Counted from the first letter of the stretch, positions 32,912 to 41,736 are shown. The stretch: DNA of 64,000 nucleotides from Candidatus Coatesiibacteriota bacterium (GCA_030602715.1 JAUVZD010000002.1:1-64000); one strand, 5' to 3'. A program made the numbers and translations. The notes: generated from the sequence alone by a model not told the origin.

Positions 32912-33652
32912 ATGACCAACCACCCAAAAACCATCAATCCCACCCCACATAAAGTGCGGGGCTTCTGGGCTTCACTCGTAAGAGACCGCTACCTGTGGTT
33001 CATGGTATGTTGGGTGGCGCTGGTAGTAATGCTCGGGGTCTTCGTTTTTGCCAAGCCCTGGAACTACTTCTGCGGATTCATCGCCGCAGTCAGTGTCGCC
33101 TCCACCGTCCTTCCCATTCCCACCAACCCCATCGTCCTCACTGTAGCCAAGTTCTTCCCCCCCATTCTAGTAGCCCTCTTCGCCACTTGCGGTATGGTGC
33201 TCGCCAATCTGATGGACTACCAGGTATTCAGCAAGCTGACACGCACCCGGGCAATCAAGCGCCTGCGTAAAGCCCGCATATATAAAAGCTGGGTCAAGCT
33301 GTTTACCAAGATTCCATTCCTGGCAATCTCCATCGCCGCCTTCGTCCCCATCCCGGTGGACTTCATCCGCCTGCTGGCAATCCTGGAGGGCTACCCCCGT
33401 CTGCCCTTCTCCATAGCCAGCTTTCTGGGCAGACTCCCCCGCAACCTGCTCTTGGTGGTTGCTGGGCTGGTCATACCCCTGTGGGCGGTAATACCGGCGG
33501 CGTTGGTCCTGGTCGCTCCCGCAGTCACCTATGCCGCATTTGATACCCGCCGACAGAAGCGCAGGGAGGAAGCCCACGCCAGGGGGGAGGAGGTGCAAAT
33601 GGACGAGGGGCAAAATGCACTGGCTGAAGTGCTGGAAGAGATGGAGGAGTGA
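32912..33652 (+). CDS. VTT/DedA-like membrane protein
   Basis: 246 residues with about five helices. It resembles the VTT (SNARE-associated, DedA-like) group: VLPIPTNPIVLTVAKFFPP near residue 65, a central loop with basic residues (TRTRAIKRLRKARIYKS), the re-entrant-type segment FVPIPVDFIRLLAILEGYPR and the following FLGRLPRNLLLV. The C-terminal 45 residues are highly charged. DedA-type proteins flip undecaprenyl or phospholipids; that role here is inference. It stands alone between the minus-strand run and the NifX-like gene. Confidence 0.65.
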   Translation: MTNHPKTINPTPHKVRGFWASLVRDRYLWFMVCWVALVVMLGVFVFAKPWNYFCGFIAAVSVASTVLPIPTNPIVLTVAKFFPPILVALFATCGMVLANLMDYQVFSKLTRTRAIKRLRKARIYKSWVKLFTKIPFLAISIAAFVPIPVDFIRLLAILEGYPRLPFSIASFLGRLPRNLLLVVAGLVIPLWAVIPAALVLVAPAVTYAAFDTRRQKRREEAHARGEEVQMDEGQNALAEVLEEMEE

Positions 33653-33864
33653 TCCTTGATTAGAGAAAGGCGATTAGCAAAGATATGGAATCTCCGCTGG
33701 ACAAAAAACCACCACTACAAAGAAACCTCATCTGCAAAAAAAAGGAAAAAGCAAACACCCACCTGTATTTCAAAAAACCCTACACCGGAACAGGGTCTTA
33801 TGCTATACTCACATGTTGTAATCACTAGAAAAATCTTGAAAGCTCTTAAATAAAGGAGTTTGAA

Positions 33865-34251
33865 ATGCGGATAGCAATCGCCTCCGATGATGGCAAGGTT
33901 GTAAGCGGACATCTGGGCAGATGCGCGGGCTTCGCCATCTACGATATCCAGGAGGGCTCCGCTACCAAAGTTGAGTTTCGGGAGAACATCTTCACCCCCC
34001 ACAAGACCGGCGGCTTTGAGGAGAACCACCCCCCAAGAAGCCACCAAAACGGAAAGCATGACGCCCTACTATCCGCACTATCCGACTGCCAGATGGTCGT
34101 CGCCAGAGGGATGGGTCCACGCATATATCAGGACCTAGCCTCCGCCGGCATCAAAGGCTTGGTAACCGACATTCCCACGGTTGAAGAGGCAGCGGAACGG
34201 CTGGCAAGCGGTGAGGAGATTCCTGAGGTGGAGGGTGAGTGCGACCATTAG
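33865..34251 (+). CDS. NifX/NifB-C-like dinitrogenase cofactor domain protein
   Basis: 128 residues, PF02579 type: starts MRIAIASDDGKVVSGHLGRC then FAIYDI, middle HDALLSALSDCQMVVARGMG and end GIKGLVTDIPTVEEAAERLA. Family members bind iron-sulfur or FeMo-cofactor precursors, but stand-alone copies are common in anaerobes without nitrogenase and then act in generic Fe-S or Mo/Fe handling. No other nif gene is present here. AAAGGAG precedes the ATG, and a terminator follows. It lies upstream of the por operon. Confidence 0.85.
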   Translation: MRIAIASDDGKVVSGHLGRCAGFAIYDIQEGSATKVEFRENIFTPHKTGGFEENHPPRSHQNGKHDALLSALSDCQMVVARGMGPRIYQDLASAGIKGLVTDIPTVEEAAERLASGEEIPEVEGECDH

Positions 34252-34279
34252 ATATTATCTTTATATAGGATAGGCTGAA

Positions 34280-34308
34280 GGTGAGGATTGAATCCTCACC
34301 TGTATTTT
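34280..34308 (+). terminator. Terminator after the NifX-like gene
   Basis: Eight-base arms GGTGAGGA / TCCTCACC with loop TTGAA, followed by a T-rich stretch (TGTATTTT). Confidence 0.7.
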
Positions 34309-34335
34309 ATAATCACACTTTCCACTCTTATTTCC

Positions 34336-34364
34336 TTGACATCTCCACCCAAAAATTGTATATT
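34336..34364 (+). promoter_or_regulatory. Promoter of the porGDAB operon
   Basis: TTGACA (34336-34341), 17-base spacer, TATATT (34359-34364). The porG TTG start follows at 34467, giving a leader of about 95 bases. Confidence 0.7.
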
Positions 34365-34466
34365 TATAGTCTGCGAATTTTTTAACAAACTTGGGCGATA
34401 ACCCCCCAAGAACAAGAGGACAAAATCCTCGTCTGCATAAAAACATCCTAACCGGAGGGATTTCCT

Positions 34467-35033
34467 TTGACTACTAAGTTAACTGAAGTCTGCTTCCACG
34501 GACGGGGCGGGCAGGGAGTCAAGACCGCCGCCCAATTCCTAGCCGAAGCCGCCTTTGACCAGGGCAAATACTTCCAGGGATTTGCCGACTATGGTCCAGA
34601 GCGAGCCGGAGCCCCGGTCAGGGGCTTCACTCGAATCTCCGATGAACCCATCCCCATCCACGCCTTCGTCACCGAGCCGGACATCGTGGTGGTCATTGAT
34701 GACACCCTGATAGATGTGGTGGACATCCGCATGGGGCAACCCGAGGACGGACCCATCCTGGTTAACACCACCCTCAGTCCTGAGGAGACCGCCAAGCGAC
34801 TGAATGTCAAAGAGAATGTCTGGACCATTGACGCCACCGGCATCTCCATTGATGAGCTGGGACGAGCTTTCCCCAATGGACCCATTCTAGGAGCCCTGGC
34901 AAAAATGACCGGACTGGTGGATACAAAATCCCTGGAGAAAGTCTTTTCCGGCAAGTTTGGGAAGAACCCCAAGGTGCTTGAGGGAAATATCAAGGCTATC
35001 AGGCGAGCATTCCAGGAGGTGAAGAAACTGTGA
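34467..35033 (+). CDS. porG: Pyruvate/2-oxoacid:ferredoxin oxidoreductase, gamma subunit
   Basis: 188 residues, starting at TTG eight bases after GGAGGGA. Gamma-subunit signature CFHGRGGQGVKTAAQFLAEA at the N-terminus, then the conserved YGPERAGAPVRGFTRISDEP. It forms part of the heterotetramer that oxidatively decarboxylates pyruvate to acetyl-CoA, or runs in reverse as pyruvate synthase, with ferredoxin. It overlaps the delta-subunit gene by four bases. First gene of a porG-D-A-B operon. Confidence 0.95.
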   Translation: MTTKLTEVCFHGRGGQGVKTAAQFLAEAAFDQGKYFQGFADYGPERAGAPVRGFTRISDEPIPIHAFVTEPDIVVVIDDTLIDVVDIRMGQPEDGPILVNTTLSPEETAKRLNVKENVWTIDATGISIDELGRAFPNGPILGALAKMTGLVDTKSLEKVFSGKFGKNPKVLEGNIKAIRRAFQEVKKL

Positions 35034-35344
35034 AGCCCAGAGGGTGGAAAGAACTGCCCATCGGGGGGATAATCCCCGAGGCGGGAAATGCGGAGGAGTA
35101 TGAGACCGGTTCCTGGCGGACATATAAACCCATATTTGACCAAGAGAAGTGCATACACTGTCTGCTCTGCTGGGTTTTCTGCCCGGACTCATCCATCATC
35201 GTAAAGGACGGCAAAGTGGTGGGAATTGATTACGACCATTGCAAGGGCTGTGGCATCTGCGCCCATGAATGTCCCCCCAAGGCATCCGCCATCACCATGA
35301 AGCTGGAATCTGAGTGCCTGGCGGAAGAGAAGGGCAACAAATAA
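35030..35344 (+). CDS. porD: Pyruvate/2-oxoacid:ferredoxin oxidoreductase, delta (ferredoxin) subunit
   Basis: 104 residues with two [4Fe-4S] motifs: CIHCLLCWVFCP (about 42-53) and CKGCGICAHECP (about 74-85). The N-terminal 40 residues (LPIGGIIPEAGNAEEYETGS) are typical of PorD. It passes electrons from the catalytic subunits to external ferredoxin. GTG start overlapping the porG stop, with AGGAGGTG upstream. Confidence 0.95.
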   Translation: MKPRGWKELPIGGIIPEAGNAEEYETGSWRTYKPIFDQEKCIHCLLCWVFCPDSSIIVKDGKVVGIDYDHCKGCGICAHECPPKASAITMKLESECLAEEKGNK

Positions 35345-35368
35345 CCAATTATGAAGGAGAATTGATAA

Positions 35369-36550
35369 ATGGGAGAGAGACTAGCTTTATCGGGGAACGA
35401 GGCGGCGGCTTATGCCATGAAGCAGATCAACCCGGATGTGGTAGCCGCCTACCCCATCACCCCGCAGACGGAGATGATGCACGCCTTCGCTCAATATGTG
35501 GCTGACGGCGAGGTGGACACCGAGATGGTCAATGTGGAAAGCGAGCACTCGGCAATGTCCGCCTGCATCGGCTCGGCTGCATCCGGTGCCCGCACCATGA
35601 CCGCCACCTCAGCAAACGGTTTCGCTCTGATGTGGGAGGTGGTCTATATCGCCGCTTCCTCACGCCTGCCCATCTGCATGGCTCTGGTCAACCGGGCACT
35701 CTCGGGACCGATAAACATCCACTGCGACCACTCCGACTCTATGGGCGGTAGGGACGCCGGCTGGATCCAGTTTTACTGCGAGAACGCCCAGGAGGCTTAC
35801 GACCTCTTCGCCCTATCCCCAAAAATTGCCGAACATCCCGATGTTCAGTTGCCGGTCATGGTCTGCTACGACGGCTTCATCATCAGCCACACTGTGGAGA
35901 TGGTGGATAGCCTGACCGATGCCCAGGTGCAGAAATTCATTGGACCTTACCAGCCCAGAATTGATCTGCTGGATTACAAAAATCCCTTTACCTTCGGTCC
36001 CCTGGACTTCCACGACTATTACTTTGAGCACAAACGCCAGCAGGTGGAGGCTATGGAGCACGCCCACAAGGTCATTCCTCAGGTCTTCGCAGAATTCGAG
36101 AAGCTCTCCAAAAGAAAATACTCCTTCTTTGAGGGCTACCAGTTGGAGGACGCCGAGATAGTGCTGTTGGTACTCGGCTCCACCGCCGGCACCGCCAAGG
36201 TAGCGGTTGATGAGCTTCGTTCCCAGGGAAAGAAGGTGGGCTTGTTAAAACTGACCGTATTTCGCCCCTTCCCGGTAAAGAAGTTGCAGCAGGCGCTCTC
36301 GGGCAGGAGGGCGGTCGCGGTCCTGGACCGCTGTGCATCCTTCGGCGGTTTCGGCGGTCCCGTCTTCAGCGAACTGCGTTCCGCTCTCTTCGGTCTGTCG
36401 GATGCACCCCTGATTCGGGGCTACATCTACGGCTTGGGCGGTCGGGATATGGGCATAGCCCTCATCCGCCAGGCGGCTGAGGAGACTCTTGAGACCGCAA
36501 AGAAGGGCCAACCCACAGAGGAGATAGGTTATCTGGGCGTTCGGGAATAG
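35369..36550 (+). CDS. porA: Pyruvate/2-oxoacid:ferredoxin oxidoreductase, alpha subunit
   Basis: 393 residues of normal length. Alpha-subunit landmarks: LSGNEAAAYAMKQINPDVVA, AYPITPQTEMMHAF, VNVESEHSAMSACIGSAASG and SQGLALMWE-like TSANGFALMWEVVY near the N-terminus, RALSGPINIHCDHSDSM in the middle and the C-terminal transketolase-like domain with VLLVLGSTAGTAKVAVDELR. The acetyl/2-oxoacid binding side of the enzyme. AAGGAG precedes the ATG. The N-terminal ITPQTE pattern favours pyruvate over other oxoacids, but specificity is not proven. Confidence 0.95.
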   Translation: MGERLALSGNEAAAYAMKQINPDVVAAYPITPQTEMMHAFAQYVADGEVDTEMVNVESEHSAMSACIGSAASGARTMTATSANGFALMWEVVYIAASSRLPICMALVNRALSGPINIHCDHSDSMGGRDAGWIQFYCENAQEAYDLFALSPKIAEHPDVQLPVMVCYDGFIISHTVEMVDSLTDAQVQKFIGPYQPRIDLLDYKNPFTFGPLDFHDYYFEHKRQQVEAMEHAHKVIPQVFAEFEKLSKRKYSFFEGYQLEDAEIVLLVLGSTAGTAKVAVDELRSQGKKVGLLKLTVFRPFPVKKLQQALSGRRAVAVLDRCASFGGFGGPVFSELRSALFGLSDAPLIRGYIYGLGGRDMGIALIRQAAEETLETAKKGQPTEEIGYLGVRE

Positions 36551-36582
36551 CCTAAAACGATGAAATATGGAGGAGAATATAG

Positions 36583-37542
36583 ATGGCTAGCTTAAAAGAA
36601 TTGTCCGCACGACCGGAGAGGCTATCCGGGGGTCATCGGCTATGCGCCGGCTGTGGGGCGGGCATATTGGTGCGACAGATACTTTCGGCGATTGACCGCC
36701 CGGTGGTGGTCTCAAACGCCACCGGCTGTCTGGAGGTGGCAACCACCATCTTCCCCTACACCGCCTGGCGGGTGCCGTGGATACACAACGCCTTTGAGAA
36801 CGCCGCCGCCACCATATCCGGCGTGGAATCGGCTTACTACTCGCTCAAGAAGCAGGGCAAAATAAAAGACGAGCAGGATATGGTCTTCTTAGCTTTCGGC
36901 GGAGACGGCGGCACCTACGACATTGGAATACAAGCCCTATCCGGGGCAATGGAGCGGGGTCATCGTATGGTATATGTCTGCTACGACAACCAGGCATATA
37001 TGAACACCGGCATCCAGCGCTCCAGTTCCACCCCCAAATATGCCTCCACCATGACCGCCCCATCAGGAAAGGTAAAGCCGGGCAAGACCCAGCGGCGCAA
37101 GGACTTGACCAGCATCATGTCCGCACACCACATCCCCTATGTCGCCCAGGCTATCCCCAGCCACTGGAAGGACCTTACCAATAAGGTGCAGAAGGCAATA
37201 AACTGCGGGGGTCCCGCCTTCATCAACTGCCTTTCCGACTGCTGTCGGGGCTGGCGCCACCCCCTGGACCAGACCATTGAGGTGATGCGGCTGGCGGTGG
37301 ACACCTGCGTCTGGCCCCTCTACCAGGTGGAGAACGGCAAGCTGAAGGTCACCTACAAGCCCCGCAAGAGGAAGAAGCCGGTCGCCGAGTGGTTCAAAGC
37401 CCAGGGGCGCTTCTCCCATCTTTTCAAGGAAGGCAATGAGGGGCTGATAGAGGAGATTCAGGCGGATGTTGACCGGGATTGGGAACGTCTGCTCTCCCTG
37501 GAGAAGTGGGGATTAAGCGAGCAGGCGGAGGAGGGGGAGTAA
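36583..37542 (+). CDS. porB: Pyruvate/2-oxoacid:ferredoxin oxidoreductase, beta (TPP-binding) subunit
   Basis: 319 residues. The proximal cluster and TPP region are visible: LCAGCGAGIL (about 21-30), NATGCLEVATTIFPYTAWRV, the TPP motif FGGDGGTYDIGIQALSGAME followed by YDNQAYMNTGIQRSSSTP, and a later Cys in FINCLSDCCRGWRHP. It completes a four-gene operon and is followed by a terminator. In an anaerobe it links pyruvate and acetyl-CoA with reduced ferredoxin and feeds the citrate synthase seen at 58.3 kb. Confidence 0.96.
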   Translation: MASLKELSARPERLSGGHRLCAGCGAGILVRQILSAIDRPVVVSNATGCLEVATTIFPYTAWRVPWIHNAFENAAATISGVESAYYSLKKQGKIKDEQDMVFLAFGGDGGTYDIGIQALSGAMERGHRMVYVCYDNQAYMNTGIQRSSSTPKYASTMTAPSGKVKPGKTQRRKDLTSIMSAHHIPYVAQAIPSHWKDLTNKVQKAINCGGPAFINCLSDCCRGWRHPLDQTIEVMRLAVDTCVWPLYQVENGKLKVTYKPRKRKKPVAEWFKAQGRFSHLFKEGNEGLIEEIQADVDRDWERLLSLEKWGLSEQAEEGE

Positions 37543-37591
37543 GGGGCGACTAGCGTAGATTCCTAATCTCCGCTTTATAAAGCAAATAAAA

Positions 37592-37620
37592 AACCCGGGG
37601 CAGAAGCCTCGGGTTATTTT
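37592..37620 (+). terminator. Terminator of the por operon
   Basis: AACCCGGGGC, AGAA loop, GCCTCGGGTT (one mismatch), then ATTTTT; 50 bases after the porB stop. Confidence 0.75.
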
Positions 37621-37631
37621 TAAAAGAAAAA

Positions 37632-37716
37632 GGGCGGCATCTCTGCCGCCCCTCAATTTACTCCAGCTTCAGCCTGGCTTTTATTTTTTCTTCTTCTCCT
37701 CGTCCTCGCCCTCGTC
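37632..37716 (-). repeat. Third, shortest copy of the dnaK 3' end
   Basis: An 85-base segment, reading on the minus strand the last residues of DnaK ([11 protein letters not shown], stop) and then the GGGCGGCA/TGCCGCCC hairpin, nearly identical to the corresponding parts at 38495-38580 and 39595-39690. Homology stops abruptly at 37716. It marks the far end of the tandem duplication. Confidence 0.8.
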
Positions 37717-37756
37717 CACATCCCCTCGGCACATAGCCTAACCACACTATAGCCAA

Positions 37757-38389
37757 CTAAAATGTAAAGCTCATAGTGAACAAGGGCACATATATAGACT
37801 GCTTCTCCATACGCTCCCCCAGCGTCTTAAACTTGTCCTGCCAGTTATAACCAAGTTGTGGATATTGTTCCTTGGGGAGCTTCTCCATCTTCGTTCCCCC
37901 AGAGGCGAGGAGTAGCACCAGACCAGTCCCTCCCAATATAGAACCGGGAATCACTGTAGAGAGAAAGATGATAAGAGGCCATGGGCTACTGGTGTTAGGG
38001 TCATGTTCCCGTAATAAAACATAGGCAACTCCAGAACAAGCCAGCCCTCCTCCTATTATGGAGAGCGCAATACCTGCCTTTTTAAAACTGGGGTGTTTCT
38101 TCACACTCTTGTAGAGCTCTAGCTGGTTGGAGCTTAAGCTCGGTCGCTGGGTGTTACACTGAGGACAGGTCAAGTCCTGGTAAGAGACATAGTTTCCACA
38201 ATGAGGACAGAGCCAGCTTAGTTCACTGGTATTGGTAGTCGTTGGCTGGTCGCTCATCGTCTCATCATTGGAGCATAGGATTAGCTCCGATTGTGGGCTG
38301 GTCTGACATATAGCAATAGCAAAATGCAGGGGAAGTAAAAGAAAGAGGATAGCCAGAAGAACCGCCGACAGACGAAATGGGGTTGACAT
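37757..38389 (-). CDS. Signal peptide-zinc ribbon-two-helix membrane protein, copy 2
   Basis: About 210 residues from the ATG at 38389 (AAGGAGG six bases upstream; a GTG two codons earlier is also open). A strong N-terminal helix looks like a signal peptide (AVLLAILFLLLPLHFAIA). A zinc ribbon with CPHCGNY and CPQCNTQ follows (about 60-82), then two membrane helices with glycine-rich turns (SIIGGGLACSGVAYVLL, IIFLSTVIPGSILGGTGLVL), a short tail and a C-terminal beta-like end (YVPLFTMSFTF). No family recognised. It is about 80 percent identical to the copy at 38848-39489 and is flanked by dnaK-tail repeats. Confidence 0.75.
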   Translation of the reverse strand: MSTPFRLSAVLLAILFLLLPLHFAIAICQTSPQSELILCSNDETMSDQPTTTNTSELSWLCPHCGNYVSYQDLTCPQCNTQRPSLSSNQLELYKSVKKHPSFKKAGIALSIIGGGLACSGVAYVLLREHDPNTSSPWPLIIFLSTVIPGSILGGTGLVLLLASGGTKMEKLPKEQYPQLGYNWQDKFKTLGERMEKQSIYVPLFTMSFTF

Positions 38390-38437
38390 ATACACCTCCT
38401 TGAGGGATAGTGAAACAACTATTTTATATCTAATGAA

Positions 38438-38466
38438 ATTTTATGCTGATTTATATAAAATTTCAA
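38438..38466 (-). promoter_or_regulatory. Promoter of zinc-ribbon protein copy 2
   Basis: TTGAAA at 38461-38466, 17-base spacer, TAAAAT at 38438-38443 on the minus strand. The same segment occurs almost unchanged before copy 1, so the promoter was duplicated together with the gene. Confidence 0.55.
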
Positions 38467-38494
38467 GTAAAAATGTGCGTGGATTAACATAAAC

Positions 38495-38516
38495 GGGGCG
38501 GCATCTCTGCCGCCCC
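38495..38516 (-). terminator. GC-rich hairpin, second copy
   Basis: GGGGCGGCA, TCTC loop, TGCCGCCCC; identical to the hairpin after dnaK. It lies just beyond the dnaK-tail fragment and upstream of the copy 2 promoter. Confidence 0.55.
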
Positions 38517-38544
38517 TCAATTTACTCCAGCTTCAGCTGGGCTT

Positions 38545-38763
38545 TTATTTCTTCTTTTTCTCCTCGTCCTCGCCCTCGTCAACCACCTCGTAGTCGGCGT
38601 CAACTACCTCGCCCTCATCGCCCGGGGGCGGTGTGGTCCCTTCTGCGCCCGGTGGCGGGGTGGTACCTTCGGCTCCCGGCTGCTGCGCCTGCTGGTAGGC
38701 GGCGCCGGCTTGCTGATAGAGCTGGGTGGAGAATATGTCAGTAGCTTCCTTCGTCCGCTCCAT
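38545..38763 (-). pseudogene. Detached dnaK C-terminal tail (second copy)
   Basis: A 72-residue open frame. Its first ten residues (MERTKEATDI) are unrelated, then from about 38733 it is nearly identical to the last 62 residues of DnaK ([20 protein letters not shown]..., the [20 protein letters not shown] tail and DEEKKKK). It has no ribosome-binding site and lacks the ATPase and substrate domains, so it is almost certainly a by-product of duplication and not a gene. The chance in-frame ATG could allow expression of the disordered tail. Confidence 0.75.
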
Positions 38764-38847
38764 TGCCCCGGATTTTAGCGATTACTCAACATCTAAATAG
38801 CAGAAGAAGCCATCCCCTCTACCAAAACCTGATTTTACTTGAACCGG

Positions 38848-39489
38848 CTAAAAGGTGAAGCTTATAGTGAACAGGGGCACATTCATAGACTGTTTCTCCA
38901 TTCTCTCCCCCAATATCTGGAAGTCATCCTGCCAATGATAACCAAATTGTGGGTATTGCTCCTTTGAAAGCTTCTCCATCTTCGTCCCCCCAGAAGCGAG
39001 GAGTAGCACCAAGCCAGTCCCCCCTAATACCGTTCCAGGAATCACTGTAAAGAGAAAGACGACTATAGGACTTGGGGTGATATTGCTGAAAGGCTCATCA
39101 CTCTGGAGCAAGACCAGCACATAGGTTAATCCAAAACAAGCTACTCCTCCCCCGATTATGGAGAGCACAATCCCCGCCTTCCTCATAGTGGGATGTTTCT
39201 TCACACTCTTGTAGAGTTCCAGCTGGTTGGAGTTCAAATTTGTACGCTGGGTGTTACACTGGGGACAGGTCAAGTCCTGGTAAGAGACATAGTTCCCGCA
39301 ATGAGGACATAACCAGCTTAGCTTACTGGTGTCAGTAGATGTTGGCTGGTCGCTTATCGTCTCATCATTGGAGCATAGGATTAGCTCCGATTGTGGGCTG
39401 GTCTGACATATAGCAATAGCAAAATGCAGGGGAAGTAAAAGAAAGAGGATAGCCAGAAGAACCGCCGACAGACGAAATGGGGTGGACAT
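38848..39489 (-). CDS. Signal peptide-zinc ribbon-two-helix membrane protein, copy 1
   Basis: Paralogue of the 37757-38389 protein, about 213 residues from the ATG at 39489 with the same AAGGAGG. Signal peptide and zinc ribbon (CPHCGNY, CPQCNTQ) are identical. Differences concentrate in the loop between the two membrane helices (LLQSDEPFSNITPSPIVVFL instead of LREHDPNTSSPWP...) and in the juxtamembrane region. The first 45 codons and upstream DNA are almost identical between copies, the middle less so, suggesting diversification or partial gene conversion after duplication. If the N-terminus is a cleaved signal, the zinc ribbon faces outside, which is uncommon. Confidence 0.75.
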   Translation of the reverse strand: MSTPFRLSAVLLAILFLLLPLHFAIAICQTSPQSELILCSNDETISDQPTSTDTSKLSWLCPHCGNYVSYQDLTCPQCNTQRTNLNSNQLELYKSVKKHPTMRKAGIVLSIIGGGVACFGLTYVLVLLQSDEPFSNITPSPIVVFLFTVIPGTVLGGTGLVLLLASGGTKMEKLSKEQYPQFGYHWQDDFQILGERMEKQSMNVPLFTISFTF

Positions 39490-39537
39490 ATACACCTCCT
39501 TGAGGGATATTGAAACAACTATTTTATATCTAATGAA

Positions 39538-39566
39538 ATTTTATGCTGATTTATATAAAATTTCAA
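39538..39566 (-). promoter_or_regulatory. Promoter of zinc-ribbon protein copy 1
   Basis: TTGAAA at 39561-39566, 17-base spacer, TAAAAT at 39538-39543 on the minus strand. Confidence 0.55.
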
Positions 39567-39594
39567 GTAAAAATGTGCGTGGATTAACATAAAC

Positions 39595-39616
39595 GGGGCG
39601 GCATCTCTGCCGCCCC
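39595..39616 (-). terminator. GC-rich hairpin after dnaK
   Basis: Nine-base perfect arms GGGGCGGCA / TGCCGCCCC with TCTC loop, 29 bases after the dnaK stop. No long T-run follows. Confidence 0.6.
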
Positions 39617-39644
39617 TCAATTCACTCAAGCTTCAGCCGGGCTT

Positions 39645-41603
39645 TTATTTTTTCTTCTTCTCCTCGTCCTCGCCCTCGTCAACCACCTCGTAGTCGGCGT
39701 CAACTACCTCGCCTTCATCGCCCGGGGGCGGTGTGGTCCCTTCTGCGCCCGGTGGCGGGGTGGCGCCTTCGGCTCCCGGCTGCTGCGCCTGCTGGTAAGC
39801 GGCGCCGGCTTGCTGATAGAGCTGGGTGGAGAACTCGTTCAATGCGGAATCCAACTGCTCGTTAGCCGAACGAATCTCACCTATCTCCCCGCTCTCCTTT
39901 GCCTTCTTGGCCCTCTCTATCGCCGCCTCCACCTTGCCCTTCAGGTCCCCAGAGACCTTATCGCCGGAATCCGCTATCAGCTTCTCCGAGGAGTATATCT
40001 TGGAGTCCAGCTGGTTGCGCAGTTCCGCCTCCTCACGCATCTTCTTGTCCTCTGCGGAGTGTTCGCCTGCCTCCTTGACCATCTTGTCAATCTCATCATC
40101 GGCTAAGCCGGAGGAAGCAGTGATGGTGATCTTCTGCTCCTTACCGGTGCCCAGGTCACGCGCGCTGACGTTGACTATGCCGTTGGCGTCAATATCAAAA
40201 GCGACCTCAATCTGGGGAACGCCCCTGGGCGCCGACGGTATGCCGTCCAGATGGAAGCGACCGATGGTGCGGTTGTATGCCGCCATCTCCCGCTCCCCTT
40301 GCAGAACATGCACCTCCACCGAGGTCTGGTTGCTCTCTGCGGTGGTGAATACCTGGCTCTTGCGGGTGGGGATGGTGGTGTTGCGCTCTATCAGGCGGGT
40401 AGACACGCCCCCCAGGGTCTCAATGCCCAAAGAGAGCGGAGTTACATCCAGAAGCAGTATATCGGTTACATCCCCGGTCAGAACCCCCGCCTGAATGGCG
40501 GCACCGACAGCTACCACTTCGTCCGGGTTTACGCCCTTGCTGGGCTCCTTTCCGAAGACGCGTTTGACCGTCTCCTGCACCAACGGCGTGCGGGTAGCAC
40601 CACCGACCAGGATGACCTCACCTATCTTGTCCGGAGTAAGACCGGCATCGGCAAGCGCCTGCTGGCAGGGCTGGACCGTCCCCTCCACCAGGTCGTGGAT
40701 CAGCTTCTCAAATTCGGCTCGGGTCAGGGAATAGTTCATGTGCTTGGCTCCCTCGGCATCGGCGGTGATATATGGCAGGTTGATGGTCGCCTCGGTGGTA
40801 GTGGAGAGCTGGCATTTTGCTGTCTCGCAGGCTTCCTTTAGCCGCTGGAGAGCCATCTTGTCCTGGCGCAGGTCTATCCCGGTCTCAGCCTTGAATTTAT
40901 CCGCCGCCCAGTCTATGATTCGCTGGTCAAAATCGTCTCCGCCTAAGTGGGTATCGCCGTTGGTGCTCTTTACCTCAAAGACCCCCTCGCCAAGCTCCAG
41001 AATGGATATGTCAAAGGTCCCCCCGCCCAGGTCATAAACGGCGATGGTGTGCGCCTTCTTCTTGTCCATACCATAGGCAAGGGAAGCCGCCGTGGGCTCG
41101 TTGACTATGCGCAGGACCTCAAGTCCGGCTATCTTGCCGGCGTCCTTGGTCGCCTGGCGCTGGCTGTCGTTAAAGTATGCCGGCACGGTGATGACCGCCC
41201 GGGTCACTCTCTCCCCCAGATAGTCCTCGGCGGTCTCCTTCATCTTGGTCAAGACCATAGCGGAAATCTCCGGGGGGCTGTATTCCTTGTCGCCTATCTT
41301 CACCCGGCAGTCGCCGTTAGGAGCCTCCACCACCTCAAACGGAACCATCTTCCGCTCTTTGGCGATCTCGTTGTATTTTCTCCCCATGAAGCGTTTGATG
41401 GAATAGACGGTGTTCTCCGGGTTGGTGATGGCCTGGTTCTTAGCCACCTCCCCGACTATGCGCTTGCCGTCCTTGGTGAAAGCCACCACCGACGGTGTGG
41501 TGCGCATGCCCTCGGCGTTCTGGATGACCTTGGGCTCACCGCCCTCCATCACCGCCACGCAGGAGTTGGTGGTTCCTAAATCTATGCCTATTACTTTGGA
41601 CAT
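39645..41603 (-). CDS. dnaK: Chaperone DnaK (Hsp70)
   Basis: 652 residues of full length. ATPase domain starts [20 protein letters not shown] and contains [39 protein letters not shown] and [15 protein letters not shown]. Substrate domain: [18 protein letters not shown] and the beta sandwich to about 540. The lid is followed by a tail rich in Gly/Pro and acidic residues ([16 protein letters not shown]..., [16 protein letters not shown]) that is longer than the usual EEVD-like bacterial end and contains a repeated PGAEG-TPPP unit. AAAGGAG precedes the ATG. hsp20 lies upstream on the same strand; no grpE or dnaJ nearby and no CIRCE element seen. Confidence 0.98.
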   Translation of the reverse strand: MSKVIGIDLGTTNSCVAVMEGGEPKVIQNAEGMRTTPSVVAFTKDGKRIVGEVAKNQAITNPENTVYSIKRFMGRKYNEIAKERKMVPFEVVEAPNGDCRVKIGDKEYSPPEISAMVLTKMKETAEDYLGERVTRAVITVPAYFNDSQRQATKDAGKIAGLEVLRIVNEPTAASLAYGMDKKKAHTIAVYDLGGGTFDISILELGEGVFEVKSTNGDTHLGGDDFDQRIIDWAADKFKAETGIDLRQDKMALQRLKEACETAKCQLSTTTEATINLPYITADAEGAKHMNYSLTRAEFEKLIHDLVEGTVQPCQQALADAGLTPDKIGEVILVGGATRTPLVQETVKRVFGKEPSKGVNPDEVVAVGAAIQAGVLTGDVTDILLLDVTPLSLGIETLGGVSTRLIERNTTIPTRKSQVFTTAESNQTSVEVHVLQGEREMAAYNRTIGRFHLDGIPSAPRGVPQIEVAFDIDANGIVNVSARDLGTGKEQKITITASSGLADDEIDKMVKEAGEHSAEDKKMREEAELRNQLDSKIYSSEKLIADSGDKVSGDLKGKVEAAIERAKKAKESGEIGEIRSANEQLDSALNEFSTQLYQQAGAAYQQAQQPGAEGATPPPGAEGTTPPPGDEGEVVDADYEVVDEGEDEEKKKK

Positions 41604-41736
41604 CTTAGCTCCTTTGTCTATGCAATGTTCATTATCTACTTTTTTAGGATTGCTCTGGGGAGGGGGGGGGATTCGTTTTTAAACTACGCCCCCCGCCCAT
41701 TAACCCAAAATCCTGAAAGGGGACTCAGCATTACGG

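Noticed and set aside
33656-33853. A 65-codon plus-strand frame between the VTT-like and NifX-like genes
   Set aside because: Starts at TTG without a proper site; Lys/Thr-rich translation without protein character.
39826-41682. Several long plus-strand frames antisense to dnaK
   Set aside because: dnaK is unmistakable on the minus strand; the antisense frames have low-complexity, Ser/Arg/Leu-rich content typical of shadows of GC-rich codons, with no ribosome-binding sites.
41604-41736. CIRCE operator upstream of dnaK
   Set aside because: Looked for TTAGCACTC-N9-GAGTGCTAA in front of dnaK and hsp20; not present.
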